Notes: a model not told the origin generated them from the letters alone. DNA of 64,000 nt from Pseudotabrizicola algicola (GCF_010915705.1 NZ_JAAIKE010000003.1:447129-511128); one strand, 5' to 3'. Positions 55,493 to 63,534 are shown, numbered from the stretch's first letter. Made by a program: numbers and translations.

Positions 55493-55540
55493 TTGCGTGA
55501 GACGGGGGCCATCCCTAGATAGGCGCAAAAGGAGTTCCCT

Positions 55541-56041
55541 ATGGCCGTTTCCAAGCTTGATCCGATCGACCGTCAGATTCTGGCCGAGTTGCAGGCCGAT
55601 GGCCGGATGACCAATGTGGAACTGGCCAAGCGCGTGGGCATTTCCGCGCCCCCCTGCCTGCGCCGCGTGCGCACGCTGGAAGAGGCGGGCTACATCAAGG
55701 GCTATCACGCCGACATCGATGCGCGCGAGCTGGGGTTCGAGGTGCAGGTCTTCGCGATGGTGCGCCTGCAAAGTCAGGCCGAGGCGGATCTGGCCGCCTT
55801 CGAATCGCGCTGCCGCGCCTGGCCGCTTGTGCGCGAATGCCACATGCTGAACGGCGAGATCGACTTCATCCTCAAATGCGTGGCCCCCGATCTCTCCTCG
55901 TTCCAGAGCTTTCTGACAGGCGACCTGCTCAAGGCCGAGAATGTGGCGAATGTGAAAACCTCGCTGGTGATCCGCTGCGCCAAGGATGAACCGGGTGTTC
56001 CGTTTGACGTGCTGGAGGCGCGGCTGGCCAAAACGGCCTGA
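55541..56041 (+). CDS. Lrp/AsnC-family transcriptional regulator
   Basis: A 166-residue regulator. The winged helix-turn-helix is at about 7-60 (LDPIDRQILAELQADGRMTNVELAKRVG with PPCLRRVRTLEEAGYI), followed by the RAM ligand-binding domain (about 70-150, with ECHMLNGEIDFILKC). The effector is unknown; an amino acid is usual. AAGGAG is upstream of the ATG at 55541. Confidence 0.94.
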   Translation: MAVSKLDPIDRQILAELQADGRMTNVELAKRVGISAPPCLRRVRTLEEAGYIKGYHADIDARELGFEVQVFAMVRLQSQAEADLAAFESRCRAWPLVRECHMLNGEIDFILKCVAPDLSSFQSFLTGDLLKAENVANVKTSLVIRCAKDEPGVPFDVLEARLAKTA

Positions 56042-56109
56042 CTGCGCCCGACCGCCCCGCGCCCGAAATCCCGCCAAAGCGCGGCAGCGCACAGCACCCC
56101 GCACATGCA

Positions 56110-56158
56110 AAAAGCGGCCCCGTTATCGTGCCAGAGGAGCACCGGGACCGCTTTTGCC
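56110..56158 (+). terminator. Terminator of the lrp gene
   Basis: AAAAGCGG-C-CCCG pairs with CGGG-A-CCGCTTTT; the loop holds a further GTGC/GCAC stem. Followed by TTTTGCC. A long two-tier hairpin, 68 bp behind the stop. Confidence 0.8.
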
Positions 56159-56404
56159 AAAGCATCAGTCCGACTGTCCAACGCTGCCCAAGGGTTTAAT
56201 CCGGGGTCTTACACCGCTGGCCAGACCACCATGCAGGTGGGAGACCGTGATGCAGAGATAATGGCGAGAATCTGGCGCTTGGTCAAAGGATTTCCGCAAT
56301 TGGCCGCAGTTTGTGATCCAATTGGCCAAATCGCAGATATTGTTCGCCTTTTGGTGACGATGGCGGGTCAAATGTGGCCAAAACAAGGTGGGGCCAAACA
56401 AATG
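56159..56404. other. 246-bp gene-free stretch between two terminators
   Basis: No convincing protein gene. A plus-strand reading (56105-56449) lacks a ribosome-binding site and runs through both terminators. The stretch holds two copies of CAATTGGCC (56297-56305 and 56319-56327) spaced 22 bp apart, about two helical turns, and further TGGCCAAA words after them. It may hold a promoter region or a small RNA; nothing more can be supported. Confidence 0.5.
56297..56327. promoter_or_regulatory. Paired CAATTGGCC boxes, 22-bp spacing
   Basis: CAATTGGCC repeats directly at 56297 and 56319. Same-face spacing on the DNA helix suggests a dimer or co-operative binding site. The cognate regulator and the target are unknown. 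Confidence 0.4.
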
Positions 56405-56437
56405 AAAACGCGCCGCGCGGGGGCGCGGCACGTTTTT
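56401..56437 (-). terminator. Bidirectional terminator
   Basis: AAAACG-C-GCCGCGC pairs with GCGCGGC-A-CGTTTT around GGGG; A-run on the left, T-run on the right. It can stop the minus-strand small gene at 56480-56626 and any plus-strand transcript from 56159-56404. Confidence 0.8.
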
Positions 56438-56479
56438 CAGATCATGTGATTCGGCTTTACCGCGAGTTGCGGCGCGCTG

Positions 56480-56626
56480 TTACCGCGCAGCGAGCGCGCG
56501 CGGCTGCACCGGGGCAGGCTTCAGGGCAGCGGGCTTGCGCCGTGCGCCACGCGTCCAGGGCAGGGCGATCTGCGGCTCCTGGCTGGCAGCGATGACGGAT
56601 TTCAACCAGCGGCGTTCTTTCTTCAT
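56480..56626 (-). CDS. Small basic 48-aa protein
   Basis: Starts MKKERRWLKSVIAASQEPQI, then LPWTRGARRKPAALKPAP, a short Trp- and Arg-rich basic peptide. It is followed by a clear terminator. A purine-rich AAGGGAACGGGGA lies upstream. I recall similar ERRWLKS peptides annotated as hypothetical in Rhodobacteraceae. No function is known. A longer in-frame reading from 56773 is not conserved in character. Confidence 0.62.
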   Translation of the reverse strand: MKKERRWLKSVIAASQEPQIALPWTRGARRKPAALKPAPVQPRALAAR

Positions 56627-56796
56627 GGTCCCCGTTCCCTTGTCTGATGTGTCTGTCGACCTCGGGTTCATGTTTGACCCGCATTTGGGGCGCGCTCTGG
56701 GCGGCAAATGTGAAAGATTGTGGTCGCGCTTCGCAGTGGCGGGAGAGAATGTGGCACCCTCCGCGCGGCCCATATCCCCCCGAAAACAAGGGAAAT

Positions 56797-56833
56797 CGGA
56801 AACAACGTCTCGAAATTCCCCTGATTGTTTCCG
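56797..56833. repeat. CGGAAACAA / TTGTTTCCG inverted repeat
   Basis: A perfect 9-bp inverted repeat with a 19-nt loop in the 244-bp spacer between pgeF and the small basic gene. It ends 38 bp behind the pgeF stop and may form a stem in the pgeF mRNA tail, or serve as an operator for the small gene upstream. Confidence 0.5.
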
Positions 56834-56870
56834 GTATGCGTGACAGGTTTTGCCGCAATTTTGCCGCAGG

Positions 56871-57623
56871 CTAAAGCCGGATCACCGAAATCAGGCGCCC
56901 ATAATCGGCCTCGCCCGCGTGGGTGGTGCGGCGGAACGAGAAAAACCGCTCCGCATCATGATAGGTGCAGTGCCGCGTCCATTCGGCATGGCCCACCCCT
57001 GCGCTGCGCAAACGGTGCAGGCCGAAACCGGGCAGGTCGAACAGCATCCTGTCCCCGGTGCCGTTGATGAAAAAGCGGCTGTTGGCAGGGTCTTCGGCGG
57101 TGAAGGTCTCAAAGAACTCCGGCCCGACCTCATAGGCACGCTGGCTGATGCAGGGGCCGATGACGGCGGCGATATTGGCGCGGTCAGCCCCCAGCGCCTC
57201 CATCGCGTCAACCGTCGCCTCCAGCACCCCGTCCACCGCGCCCCGCCATCCGGCATGGGCCGCGCCGATGACCCCTGCCTCCGCATCGGCGAACAGAACC
57301 GGCTGGCAATCCGCCGACAGCACCGAAAGCGCCACTCCGGGCGTTGCCGTGACCAGCGCATCGGCATGCGGGCGCACCGGCAGCGGGCCGGTCGCGGCCA
57401 CCACATCGGCGGAATGCACCTGATGCACCCCGATCAGATGGTCCAGCGGTACCTCCATCGCGGCGGCCACCCGCGCGCGGTTGATCGCCACCGCCTCCGA
57501 CTGGTCCGACGATCCCGCCCCGCAGTTGAGCCCGGCAAAGATGCCCGACGAGGCCCCGCCCTTGCGGGTGAAAAATCCGTGGCGCACAGGCAGGGCGTCC
57601 GAGGTGATGATTTCCAACGTCAT
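56871..57623 (-). CDS. pgeF: Purine nucleoside phosphorylase/laccase-domain protein PgeF (YfiH)
   Basis: A 250-residue multicopper-oxidase-like (YfiH) protein. It shows HGFFTRKGG, GVHQVHSADV, LSVLSADCQPVLFAD and GAAHAGWRGAVDGVLEATV, with metal-binding His and Cys. YfiH/PgeF proteins edit peptidoglycan precursors or act on purine nucleosides in other bacteria. The ATG at 57623 overlaps or abuts the midA stop region; it is the last gene of the lgt-midA-pgeF unit. Confidence 0.92.
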   Translation of the reverse strand: MTLEIITSDALPVRHGFFTRKGGASSGIFAGLNCGAGSSDQSEAVAINRARVAAAMEVPLDHLIGVHQVHSADVVAATGPLPVRPHADALVTATPGVALSVLSADCQPVLFADAEAGVIGAAHAGWRGAVDGVLEATVDAMEALGADRANIAAVIGPCISQRAYEVGPEFFETFTAEDPANSRFFINGTGDRMLFDLPGFGLHRLRSAGVGHAEWTRHCTYHDAERFFSFRRTTHAGEADYGRLISVIRL

Positions 57624-57627
57624 GATG

Positions 57628-58683
57628 TCAGGCCAATCCGGGCGGCGGTTGCGTGCCGGGCCGATGCAGCCCCAGCACTTTGAACAACGAACCCATTTCA
57701 TCGGGGTGGGTCAAGCGCCGATGCGCGGCAAGATGCGATTGCAAGGCGTCTCCGGTCAAGGATTGGGCAAGACGGGCCGCGCGCGACTCGATGCCAAGCC
57801 GGGTCAGGAACGCGCCCTGTTCGCAATAGCCATAGGGCAGGGCGCAAAGGGCAGCGAGCGCTTCGAAATCGACATGGGCGGTCAGATCGGCCTCGCCCGG
57901 CGCGGCCAGCGGATCGGCAAAGGCATGGCGGCGCAGGGCCTGAAACGTATCGCCCGAAGACCGCCAGCCGCCGTAATCCACAATCAGCGCCGCCCCGCCA
58001 TGCCTTGCGATACGGTCGCGGATCACCACCGCATAGGGGCGTGCGGCGGGGCAAACCTCTGCCACGCGGCCCGCCACGGGGTCTTGAAACACCGGCAGCG
58101 ACAGATCGGGTTGCACAGGGTCAGACAGGCCAAAGACCAAGGCACCGTCCTTGAGCCCCACCAGACGCTCGCGCCACGCGCGGCCATCGTATTGGAACTG
58201 GTGGATGGGCAGGGCGTCAAAGAATTCATTGGCCAGAAGAAACAGCGGCTGGTCTGGCAGCGCGTCGATCTGCGCGGCATGGGCCAGCGGATGCGGGGCC
58301 AGCCGCGCCGCCTGCTGCGCGCGCAGGGCAGGCGAGGCTTCGACCAGCACCACCTGCGCTGCGGCATGAAAGCCCGCAACGCCGCGCGTCGCGCGCAGCA
58401 CATCGGCCATCAGGGTGCCGCGTCCGGGGCCAAGCTCGGCCAGCGTGAAGGGCGCGGGCGCGCCCTGATCCAGCCACGCCTGCGCGAGGCACAGGCCCAG
58501 AAGCTCGCCGAACATCTGGCTGATCTCGGGCGCGGTGATGAAATCGCCCTCGGCGCCAAAGGGAGGGCGCGTGGTGTAATAGCCATGCGCGGGGTGCAGC
58601 AGGCATTCGGCCATATAGTCGGCCAGCGTCATCGGCCCCGTGGCCGCGATCCGCGCGGCGATGATCCGCGCCAGTTCCGTCAT
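57628..58683 (-). CDS. MidA/NDUFAF7-type protein arginine methyltransferase
   Basis: A 351-residue SAM-dependent methyltransferase. The motif [17 protein letters not shown] binds SAM, preceded by [23 protein letters not shown] and [20 protein letters not shown], and followed by [16 protein letters not shown], all typical of DUF185 (MidA). The mitochondrial member methylates a complex I subunit. The ATG at 58683 overlaps the lgt stop by ATGA. The longer antisense reading across lgt is not part of the gene. Confidence 0.92.
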   Translation of the reverse strand: MTELARIIAARIAATGPMTLADYMAECLLHPAHGYYTTRPPFGAEGDFITAPEISQMFGELLGLCLAQAWLDQGAPAPFTLAELGPGRGTLMADVLRATRGVAGFHAAAQVVLVEASPALRAQQAARLAPHPLAHAAQIDALPDQPLFLLANEFFDALPIHQFQYDGRAWRERLVGLKDGALVFGLSDPVQPDLSLPVFQDPVAGRVAEVCPAARPYAVVIRDRIARHGGAALIVDYGGWRSSGDTFQALRRHAFADPLAAPGEADLTAHVDFEALAALCALPYGYCEQGAFLTRLGIESRAARLAQSLTGDALQSHLAAHRRLTHPDEMGSLFKVLGLHRPGTQPPPGLA

Positions 58684-59555
58684 GCGGGGCGCGCGCGCAG
58701 CAGCAGCCACAGACCGGCGGCGATCATCGGCAGCGACAGGATCTGCCCCATCGTCAGCCCGTAGCCGCCGATATGCAGCGCAAGGCCAAGCGGGTTGCCT
58801 TCGGTGATAAACTGCGCATCGGGCTGGCGCACGAATTCCACCACAAAGCGCGCCGCGCCATATCCGGCCAGAAAAACCCCTGTCAGCGCGCCCGGCCATT
58901 TCAGCCAGCCACGCCGATAGGCCAGCCAGATCAGCGCAAGCCCCAGCAGCAAGCCTTCCAGCAGCGCCTCGTAAAGCTGGCTGGGGTGGCGCGCGCAGAT
59001 GCCGACGACACCGGGGCAGTTCTGCGCCGCATCGCCGGGGAATGCCACGCCCCAGGGCAGGCTCGTCGGGCGGCCCCAGAGCTCGGCATTGATGAAATTG
59101 GCGACGCGCCCCAGAAACAGCCCGAGCGGGGCTGCCAGCGCCATGATGTCGGCGGCCTTGAGCATCGCGATGCCCTCGCGGCGGCAGAACAGGATGCCCG
59201 CCACCACCACACCCAGAAAGCCGCCGTGAAACGACATGCCGCCTTCCCAGACCCGCAAGATCGCGGCGGGGTTCTGCAGGTAGAACCCCGGCTGGTAGAA
59301 CAGCACAAAGCCGAAGCGCCCGCCAAGGATGACGCCCACGATCACCCATGTCAGCAGCCGCTCCACCTGATCGGCGCTCATCGGCGGGGCGCCGTGCCAC
59401 AGGGCGGGGCGGCGCAGCGTATCCAGCGCCAGCCGCCAGCCGCCGATCAGCCCGACGATATAGGCCAGCGCATACCAGCGCAGGGCCAGCGTCATGCCAA
59501 AGATCTCGATGGCGAAAATCTCGGGCGAGATCTGCGGGAACGGAATGTAGGACAT
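58680..59555 (-). CDS. lgt: Prolipoprotein diacylglyceryl transferase
   Basis: Lgt, 291 residues, adds diacylglycerol to the lipobox Cys in the inner membrane. Seven membrane spans and the signature [27 protein letters not shown] and the later [12 protein letters not shown] carry the key His, Arg and Glu residues. It opens the lgt-midA-pgeF unit. Confidence 0.96.
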   Translation of the reverse strand: MSYIPFPQISPEIFAIEIFGMTLALRWYALAYIVGLIGGWRLALDTLRRPALWHGAPPMSADQVERLLTWVIVGVILGGRFGFVLFYQPGFYLQNPAAILRVWEGGMSFHGGFLGVVVAGILFCRREGIAMLKAADIMALAAPLGLFLGRVANFINAELWGRPTSLPWGVAFPGDAAQNCPGVVGICARHPSQLYEALLEGLLLGLALIWLAYRRGWLKWPGALTGVFLAGYGAARFVVEFVRQPDAQFITEGNPLGLALHIGGYGLTMGQILSLPMIAAGLWLLLRARPA

Positions 59556-59681
59556 GGCACCTCGGCTGTCGGGTCCCCTGCCTTGTCGGCAGGTGCGGGC
59601 CGGTTGTCAATGTGCCGCGCCGTCTTGCGGCGCGGCGGCGCAGGGCCATATAAAGGGAGCAGATCAACAAGGACCAGCCCC

Positions 59682-59942
59682 ATGCAAAGCCGCAACAAGA
59701 TCTTCGACGACCTCAGCCAGCTCATGACCAATGCGATGGGTGTGGCGCAGGGGGCCAAGACCGAGGCCGAGACGGCAATGAAGGGGCTGATGGACCGTTG
59801 GCTTGCCGATCGCGACTTCGTGACGCGCGAGGAATTCGACGCCGTGCGCACGATGGCGCTCAAGGCGCGCGAGCAGAATGACGCGCTCGAAGCGCGCATC
59901 GCCGCACTGGAAGCGGCCGCCAACGGCAAGCCCGCCGCCTGA
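59682..59942 (+). CDS. UbiK/YqiC-like accessory factor
   Basis: An 86-residue BMFP-domain protein: an amphipathic N-terminal helix (KIFDDLSQLMTNAMGVAQG), then a coiled coil (REEFDAVRTMALKAREQNDALEARIAALEAA). UbiK helps ubiquinone biosynthesis in E. coli. AAGGACC stands upstream of the ATG at 59682. It is divergent from lgt. Confidence 0.88.
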   Translation: MQSRNKIFDDLSQLMTNAMGVAQGAKTEAETAMKGLMDRWLADRDFVTREEFDAVRTMALKAREQNDALEARIAALEAAANGKPAA

Positions 59943-60107
59943 GAGGCGGGGCCGACGCTTGGCGCCGGCTTGCTGCGTTCTCCCCTGCGGGCTCGCGGAA
60001 ATCTGACGAAAACTTGTGCAGCCGCGTTGCAGCCTATGGCCGCAAAGGCTTGATCCGGCTTGCCACCACCGTAGACTGGCGCAAACCGATTACCCGGAGA
60101 GTGTCGT

Positions 60108-60908
60108 ATGTCTGCGCTGAAGTCCCTGACCCTTGCCACCGCCCTGATCTGTGCCGCCTCGGCCTCGCAGGCCGCCTTCTGTTCCGATACCGGCGGCCGC
60201 TACGAGGCGTGGAAGTCCGAGATGGCCGCCGAGGCCCGCGCCGCCGGTGTGGGAGAGCGGGGCATCGCCGCGCTGATGGCCAGCAGCTATTCGCAGGCCA
60301 CCATCGGGGCCGACCGCAACCAGCGCAGCTTTCGCTACACGCTCGACAAGTTCATGCAGGTCCGCGGGGCCGAGACGATCATCCGTCAGGGCAAGCAGCG
60401 CAAGGCCAAGAACGCCAATCTCTATGCCGCGCTGGAACAGCGCTACGGCGTGCCCGCCGGGGTGCTTCTGGCCATCCACGGCATGGAAACCGCCTTTGGC
60501 GGCTTCATGGGCGACACCAACATCGTCTCGGCCATCGCCACGCTGACCTATGACTGCCGCCGCAGCGATTTCTTCCGCCCGCATCTGATCGGCGCGCTGC
60601 GTCTGGTGGACCAAGGCTCGATCACCTCGAACTCGGTGGGGGCCAAGCATGGCGAATGGGGTCACACCCAGTTCCTGCCCGGCAATGCGCTGACCTATGG
60701 CGTGGATGGCAATGGCGATGGCAAGGTCGACCTGAACAACCTGACCGATGCAATGGCCTCGACCGCCAATTTCCTGCGGCAGAAGGGCTGGCAGCCGGGC
60801 CTCGGCTATCAGGAGGGCGAACCCAACTTCGCCGTCATCAAGCAATGGAACGCGGCGACCGTCTACCAGCAGGCCATCGCGATCATGGGCAAGCGGATCG
60901 ACGGCTGA
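60108..60908 (+). CDS. Lytic murein transglycosylase, MltB-like
   Basis: A 266-residue secreted cell-wall enzyme; signal peptide about 1-22 ending SQAAF. The catalytic Glu is Glu127 in LLAIHGMETAFGGFMGD, with the later GAKHGEWGHTQFLPGNALTYGVDGNGDG corresponding to the MltB GAMG-Q-P region. The disulfide-capable Cys25 near the mature N-terminus is not a lipobox. Start supported by CCGGAGAGTGTCGT upstream. Confidence 0.88.
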   Translation: MSALKSLTLATALICAASASQAAFCSDTGGRYEAWKSEMAAEARAAGVGERGIAALMASSYSQATIGADRNQRSFRYTLDKFMQVRGAETIIRQGKQRKAKNANLYAALEQRYGVPAGVLLAIHGMETAFGGFMGDTNIVSAIATLTYDCRRSDFFRPHLIGALRLVDQGSITSNSVGAKHGEWGHTQFLPGNALTYGVDGNGDGKVDLNNLTDAMASTANFLRQKGWQPGLGYQEGEPNFAVIKQWNAATVYQQAIAIMGKRIDG

Positions 60909-60963
60909 ACCGTCACTTTTCCTCTTGCGCCCGGACGGCGGCTGCCTTAATCAGCCCGCCAGT

Positions 60964-61038
60964 GGCCCGTTCGTCTATCGGTTAGGACACCAGGTTTTCA
61001 ACCTGGGAAGAGGGGTTCGACTCCCCTACGGGCTGCCA
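60964..61038 (+). tRNA. tRNA-Glu (TTC)
   Basis: A 75-nt cloverleaf: acceptor GGCCCGT/ACGGGCT, D-arm GTCTATCGGTTAGGAC, anticodon stem CCAGG/CCTGG with loop TTTTCAA (anticodon TTC), T-loop GTTCGACTC, encoded CCA. A tyrosine recombinase is 57 bp downstream on the other strand, which marks this tRNA as the likely attachment site of an integrated element. Confidence 0.97.
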
Positions 61039-61085
61039 CTTCCTCCGCTAAGATATTGGAACGCATGGGGTTTTTCCTCTTGTTT

Positions 61086-61109
61086 GCTAACCTCTCAGAG
61101 GGGGTTAGC
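61086..61109. repeat. GCTAACC / GGTTAGC inverted repeat at the element edge
   Basis: A 7-bp inverted repeat with a 10-nt loop that encloses the int stop codon (61095-61097), 48 bp beyond tRNA-Glu. It may be a recombinase-binding arm or a weak terminator. Confidence 0.45.
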
Positions 61110-62156
61110 AGGTTTCGGGTTGTTGGCAGTGTCTTGCAGCTTCTCGAACGCGCTGTGAGCGAGCCGAACTTGATCGGCTTTCGCCGTGTAGCGATGCACT
61201 TCTGCGTCGGTCTTGTGGCCGGTGATCGCCTTGATTTGGTGAATGGTGCAACCCGCCTCGGCCAGACGCCGGGCACAAGCCTTGCGCAGACCATGCGATG
61301 CGCAGTTGGGCAGCCCCGCCTCGTCGCACCGATCCCGCATCCAGTTTCCGAAGCCAGCCACCGAGTAGGGGCGACCATACTCCGTCCGCAAGAAGGTAGG
61401 CGCGTCCTTGGGTTGGTCGGCCAACGCTGCTTTCAGCTCCGGGAGGATTGGGATCATCAGCGGGGTTCCGGTCTTCTGCTGACGAATCCGGATCATCCCG
61501 TTGGCAACATCGCCCCACCCCATCCTGACAGCATCAGACTTGCGCTGCCCGGTGCAGAGCATCAGCATCAGGGCCAGATGCGCCTTGGTTCCCAGCGGGT
61601 GACGAGCCATGAACTGCGCGATCTCTTCCTCGGTCCAAGTGTGGTAGCCGTCCTCATTGGCGGCATAGCTTTCCATTTTGGTCATGGGGTTCGCGGCGAT
61701 CATGCCAATCTGCACCGCAAACCCCAAAAGGAGGCGCAACCGCTTCATCAGCGTGTTCGCCGCTTCCGGCGTGTCGCTGAGCTTGCCCAAGATGGCCGAA
61801 GCGTGTTTCCGCGAGAACTGCGACATGGGTAAGTTTCCGTATTTGGCGCAGAACTTTTCAAGGATGATCCGGTAGTTGCGCTTCGAACTTGGGCTGAGCT
61901 TCATGTAGAGGGGCGACCCGAGGTAGAGCCGCAGCAAGTCCCGGAAAGTGTCTTTGCAGGTCGGCATTTTGGCTCTGGCGCGCTCCAGTTTCTCGCCCTC
62001 CACGGCCTTTGCATAGGCCAGCAGGAACTCGGGGCTTCCGACCGGCAAAGGCAGGGCAATGCCCTTGCCCCCCTGCGGCTTGTAATAGGCGCGGGTCTTG
62101 CCGTGCCGATCATTGTAAACGTGCAGATGCACGAATGAGACTTCACGCTTGCCCAT
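61095..62156 (-). CDS. Tyrosine recombinase (phage-type integrase)
   Basis: A 353-residue site-specific recombinase. Catalytic residues are visible: Arg205 in CTGQRKSDAVRM, His288-x-x-Arg291 in SHGLRKACARRL, His314 in ITGHKTDAEVHRYT and the nucleophile Tyr323. The N-terminal part carries an AP2-like arm-binding region (HVYNDRHGKTRAYYKPQGG) and a core-binding SAM-like domain (about 65-160). ATG 62156 gives the family start MGKREVSFVHLH. It points towards tRNA-Glu, the usual integrase-tRNA layout of genomic islands and prophages. Confidence 0.93.
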   Translation of the reverse strand: MGKREVSFVHLHVYNDRHGKTRAYYKPQGGKGIALPLPVGSPEFLLAYAKAVEGEKLERARAKMPTCKDTFRDLLRLYLGSPLYMKLSPSSKRNYRIILEKFCAKYGNLPMSQFSRKHASAILGKLSDTPEAANTLMKRLRLLLGFAVQIGMIAANPMTKMESYAANEDGYHTWTEEEIAQFMARHPLGTKAHLALMLMLCTGQRKSDAVRMGWGDVANGMIRIRQQKTGTPLMIPILPELKAALADQPKDAPTFLRTEYGRPYSVAGFGNWMRDRCDEAGLPNCASHGLRKACARRLAEAGCTIHQIKAITGHKTDAEVHRYTAKADQVRLAHSAFEKLQDTANNPKPANPL

Positions 62157-62157
62157 G

Positions 62158-62436
62158 TCACAGCACCTTGTCCCAAGGGTTTTCGGTGGGTGCAGCAGCG
62201 GGCTTGCCCACCTGCACCAATTCGATGGCAAAGCTGCCATCCGGAGCGACCTTGAATGCGGCAGGTTCCTTTCCCTGCCCCGTCACGAGTTGCATCGCCC
62301 GCTTCGCGGCCGTGACAGAGAAGCCTTTTGGTTTTTTCGCTTCGCTGATGAGCTTCTTAGCCCATGTGAAGCTGGCTTTCTGGGGTTTGGCAGCCGATGA
62401 CGCCTGCGGAGCCGAATTCGTCTTTTCCTCTGTCAT
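62158..62436 (-). CDS. Small Lys/Ala-rich element protein
   Basis: A 92-residue protein: MTEEKTNSAPQASSAAKPQK, then TWAKKLISEAKKPKGF, TAAKRAMQLVTGQGKEPAAFKVAPDGSFAIELVQV. No family is recognised. It overlaps the upstream Arc-type gene (TGATG) and ends 1 bp before the int start, so RHH, this gene and int form one operon. Confidence 0.7.
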   Translation of the reverse strand: MTEEKTNSAPQASSAAKPQKASFTWAKKLISEAKKPKGFSVTAAKRAMQLVTGQGKEPAAFKVAPDGSFAIELVQVGKPAAAPTENPWDKVL

Positions 62437-62576
62437 CACCGCACCCCGTGCCCAGATGCCATGCTGTTCTTCAACAATTGCCGAAGTTCGGCGTTCATGG
62501 ACCTGCCGTTCTCGGCAGCCCTGCGTTCGAGCCAACCCTTCTCGTCTTCTGTCAGTCGCAGCCTCAAGGTTTTCAT
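62436..62576 (-). CDS. Arc-type ribbon-helix-helix protein A
   Basis: A 46-residue DNA-binding protein: a strand MKTLRLRLTEDEKGWLERRA followed by ENGRSMNAELRQLLKN, the Arc pattern with the SMNAE helix turn. GGAGGG is 6 bp before the ATG. It leads the unit with the small Lys/Ala-rich gene and int, so it probably represses int. Operators flank the divergent start. Confidence 0.82.
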   Translation of the reverse strand: MKTLRLRLTEDEKGWLERRAAENGRSMNAELRQLLKNSMASGHGVR

Positions 62577-62592
62577 GTAGAACCCTCCATTT

Positions 62593-62655
62593 GCCCCACG
62601 GTGGGGCTTCCGTGAGGCTAGATGGATTTTGCTTGATGTCAACCCCACAGTGGGG
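62593..62655. promoter_or_regulatory. Two CCCCAC-N-GTGGGG operators in the divergent RHH spacer
   Basis: Identical palindromes at 62594-62606 (centre G, flanked G/C) and 62643-62655 (centre A), centres 49 bp apart, one close to each divergent start codon. A TTGACA lies between them on the minus strand (62642-62637) with TAGCCT 16 bp on (62620-62615). Both operators therefore bracket the promoter. They are the obvious binding sites for the adjacent RHH proteins; that pairing is inferred. Confidence 0.8.
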
Positions 62656-62667
62656 CAATGGTGGGTC

Positions 62668-62988
62668 ATGACGCGAGATGACCCCCCTGTTCGCATCCGA
62701 CTTGGCCAAGAGTTGAAAGACCTCGTCCAAGAGGCGGCGAAGAACAATCGTCGTTCGATGAACGCTGAAATCAACGCACGTCTGGAGGAGAGCTTTGGGA
62801 TTGTGCCCGAAGACACGCCCCTCCCACGCAGTGCTCCCGGCACAGGCTGGATCAAGGCTGCAAAGCGAGCGGCCGCGGGTGGATCACCAGACGAACGGCT
62901 GTCTAAGCTGGAAGCTGAGGTCCGGGAACTGAAGGCGGGGCTGCTGGAACTGCGACAGGCACGACAGGACGGCCCAGAAACGGCCTGA
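62668..62988 (+). CDS. Arc-type ribbon-helix-helix protein B
   Basis: A 106-residue protein with an N-terminal RHH domain: VRIRLGQELKDLVQEAA and NRRSMNAEINARLEE, sharing the SMNAE element with protein A, then a linker and a C-terminal coiled coil (LSKLEAEVRELKAGLLELRQA). GGTGGG is just before the ATG at 62668, and the operator at 62643-62655 overlaps its leader. Probably a dimeric or tetrameric regulator. It is divergent from protein A. Confidence 0.84.
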   Translation: MTRDDPPVRIRLGQELKDLVQEAAKNNRRSMNAEINARLEESFGIVPEDTPLPRSAPGTGWIKAAKRAAAGGSPDERLSKLEAEVRELKAGLLELRQARQDGPETA

Positions 62989-62989
62989 T

Positions 62990-63015
62990 CGGTATGCGGG
63001 GGTGAAGGGATACCG
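62990..63015 (+). terminator. Hairpin behind RHH protein B
   Basis: CGGTAT pairs with ATACCG (14-nt loop), 2 bp after the stop. No T-run; weak. Confidence 0.35.
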
Positions 63016-63066
63016 TGAGCGCAGGCCCGCTCTGTGAACCACTCCCGACGCTCAGCCTTCCACAGA

Positions 63067-63519
63067 CTAGGTTCGGACCTGACGCGCCTGCTCGATCTTC
63101 TCAGCCAAGACCTCAGCATCTGGGACGCGCAGCAGCAGGGTATTCAGGATCGACCCGGTGCGCACCGTCACGAGACCCGGCGCGACAGTCACTTGGTTGA
63201 TCTGTTCCAGCGGGATCGCCCGCACCGTCTTGCTCAGGCCCGCAACGAACAGAACGTTGCGCGTCGTCACTACCGCCAGCCGCCGCTGCCATGACAGATA
63301 GGCCAAGGCATAGGTGATCGCGGCCAACACTCCGAAGACGATCCCGACCCCCAGAACCTCCCCACCTTTTGCGATCAGCAGCAGGGATAGCCCAGCGAGG
63401 GGGAGAGCAAGGAGCAGGAGTTGCGCGAACATGCCACCTTTAGACCACGGCGAGACATGGACAACTTCCTCACCCTGGGCGAGGGTCACATGGGCGCGGA
63501 TGGAAGGGTCTGGGGTCAT
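63067..63519 (-). CDS. Bacterial PH-domain membrane protein
   Basis: A 150-residue protein. N-terminal EEVVHVSPWSKGG and the C-terminal half TTRNVLFVAGLSKTVRAIPLEQINQVTV form the bPH pattern; two membrane spans lie between (about 28-50 and 52-75). PH-like proteins of this sort are common in accessory DNA. It is divergent from the XRE regulator with a shared operator-rich spacer. Confidence 0.78.
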   Translation of the reverse strand: MTPDPSIRAHVTLAQGEEVVHVSPWSKGGMFAQLLLLALPLAGLSLLLIAKGGEVLGVGIVFGVLAAITYALAYLSWQRRLAVVTTRNVLFVAGLSKTVRAIPLEQINQVTVAPGLVTVRTGSILNTLLLRVPDAEVLAEKIEQARQVRT

Positions 63520-63534
63520 GGATACACCGGATAA

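Noticed and set aside
56105-56449. 114-codon plus-strand reading between lrp and the small basic gene
   Set aside because: It begins inside the lrp terminator, ends behind another terminator, lacks a ribosome-binding site and has no recognisable pattern.
57628-59670. A 680-residue MidA-like fusion extending upstream through lgt
   Set aside because: The extension is antisense-frame reading of lgt. MidA has its own ATG at 58683 overlapping the lgt stop, and lgt is complete in another frame.
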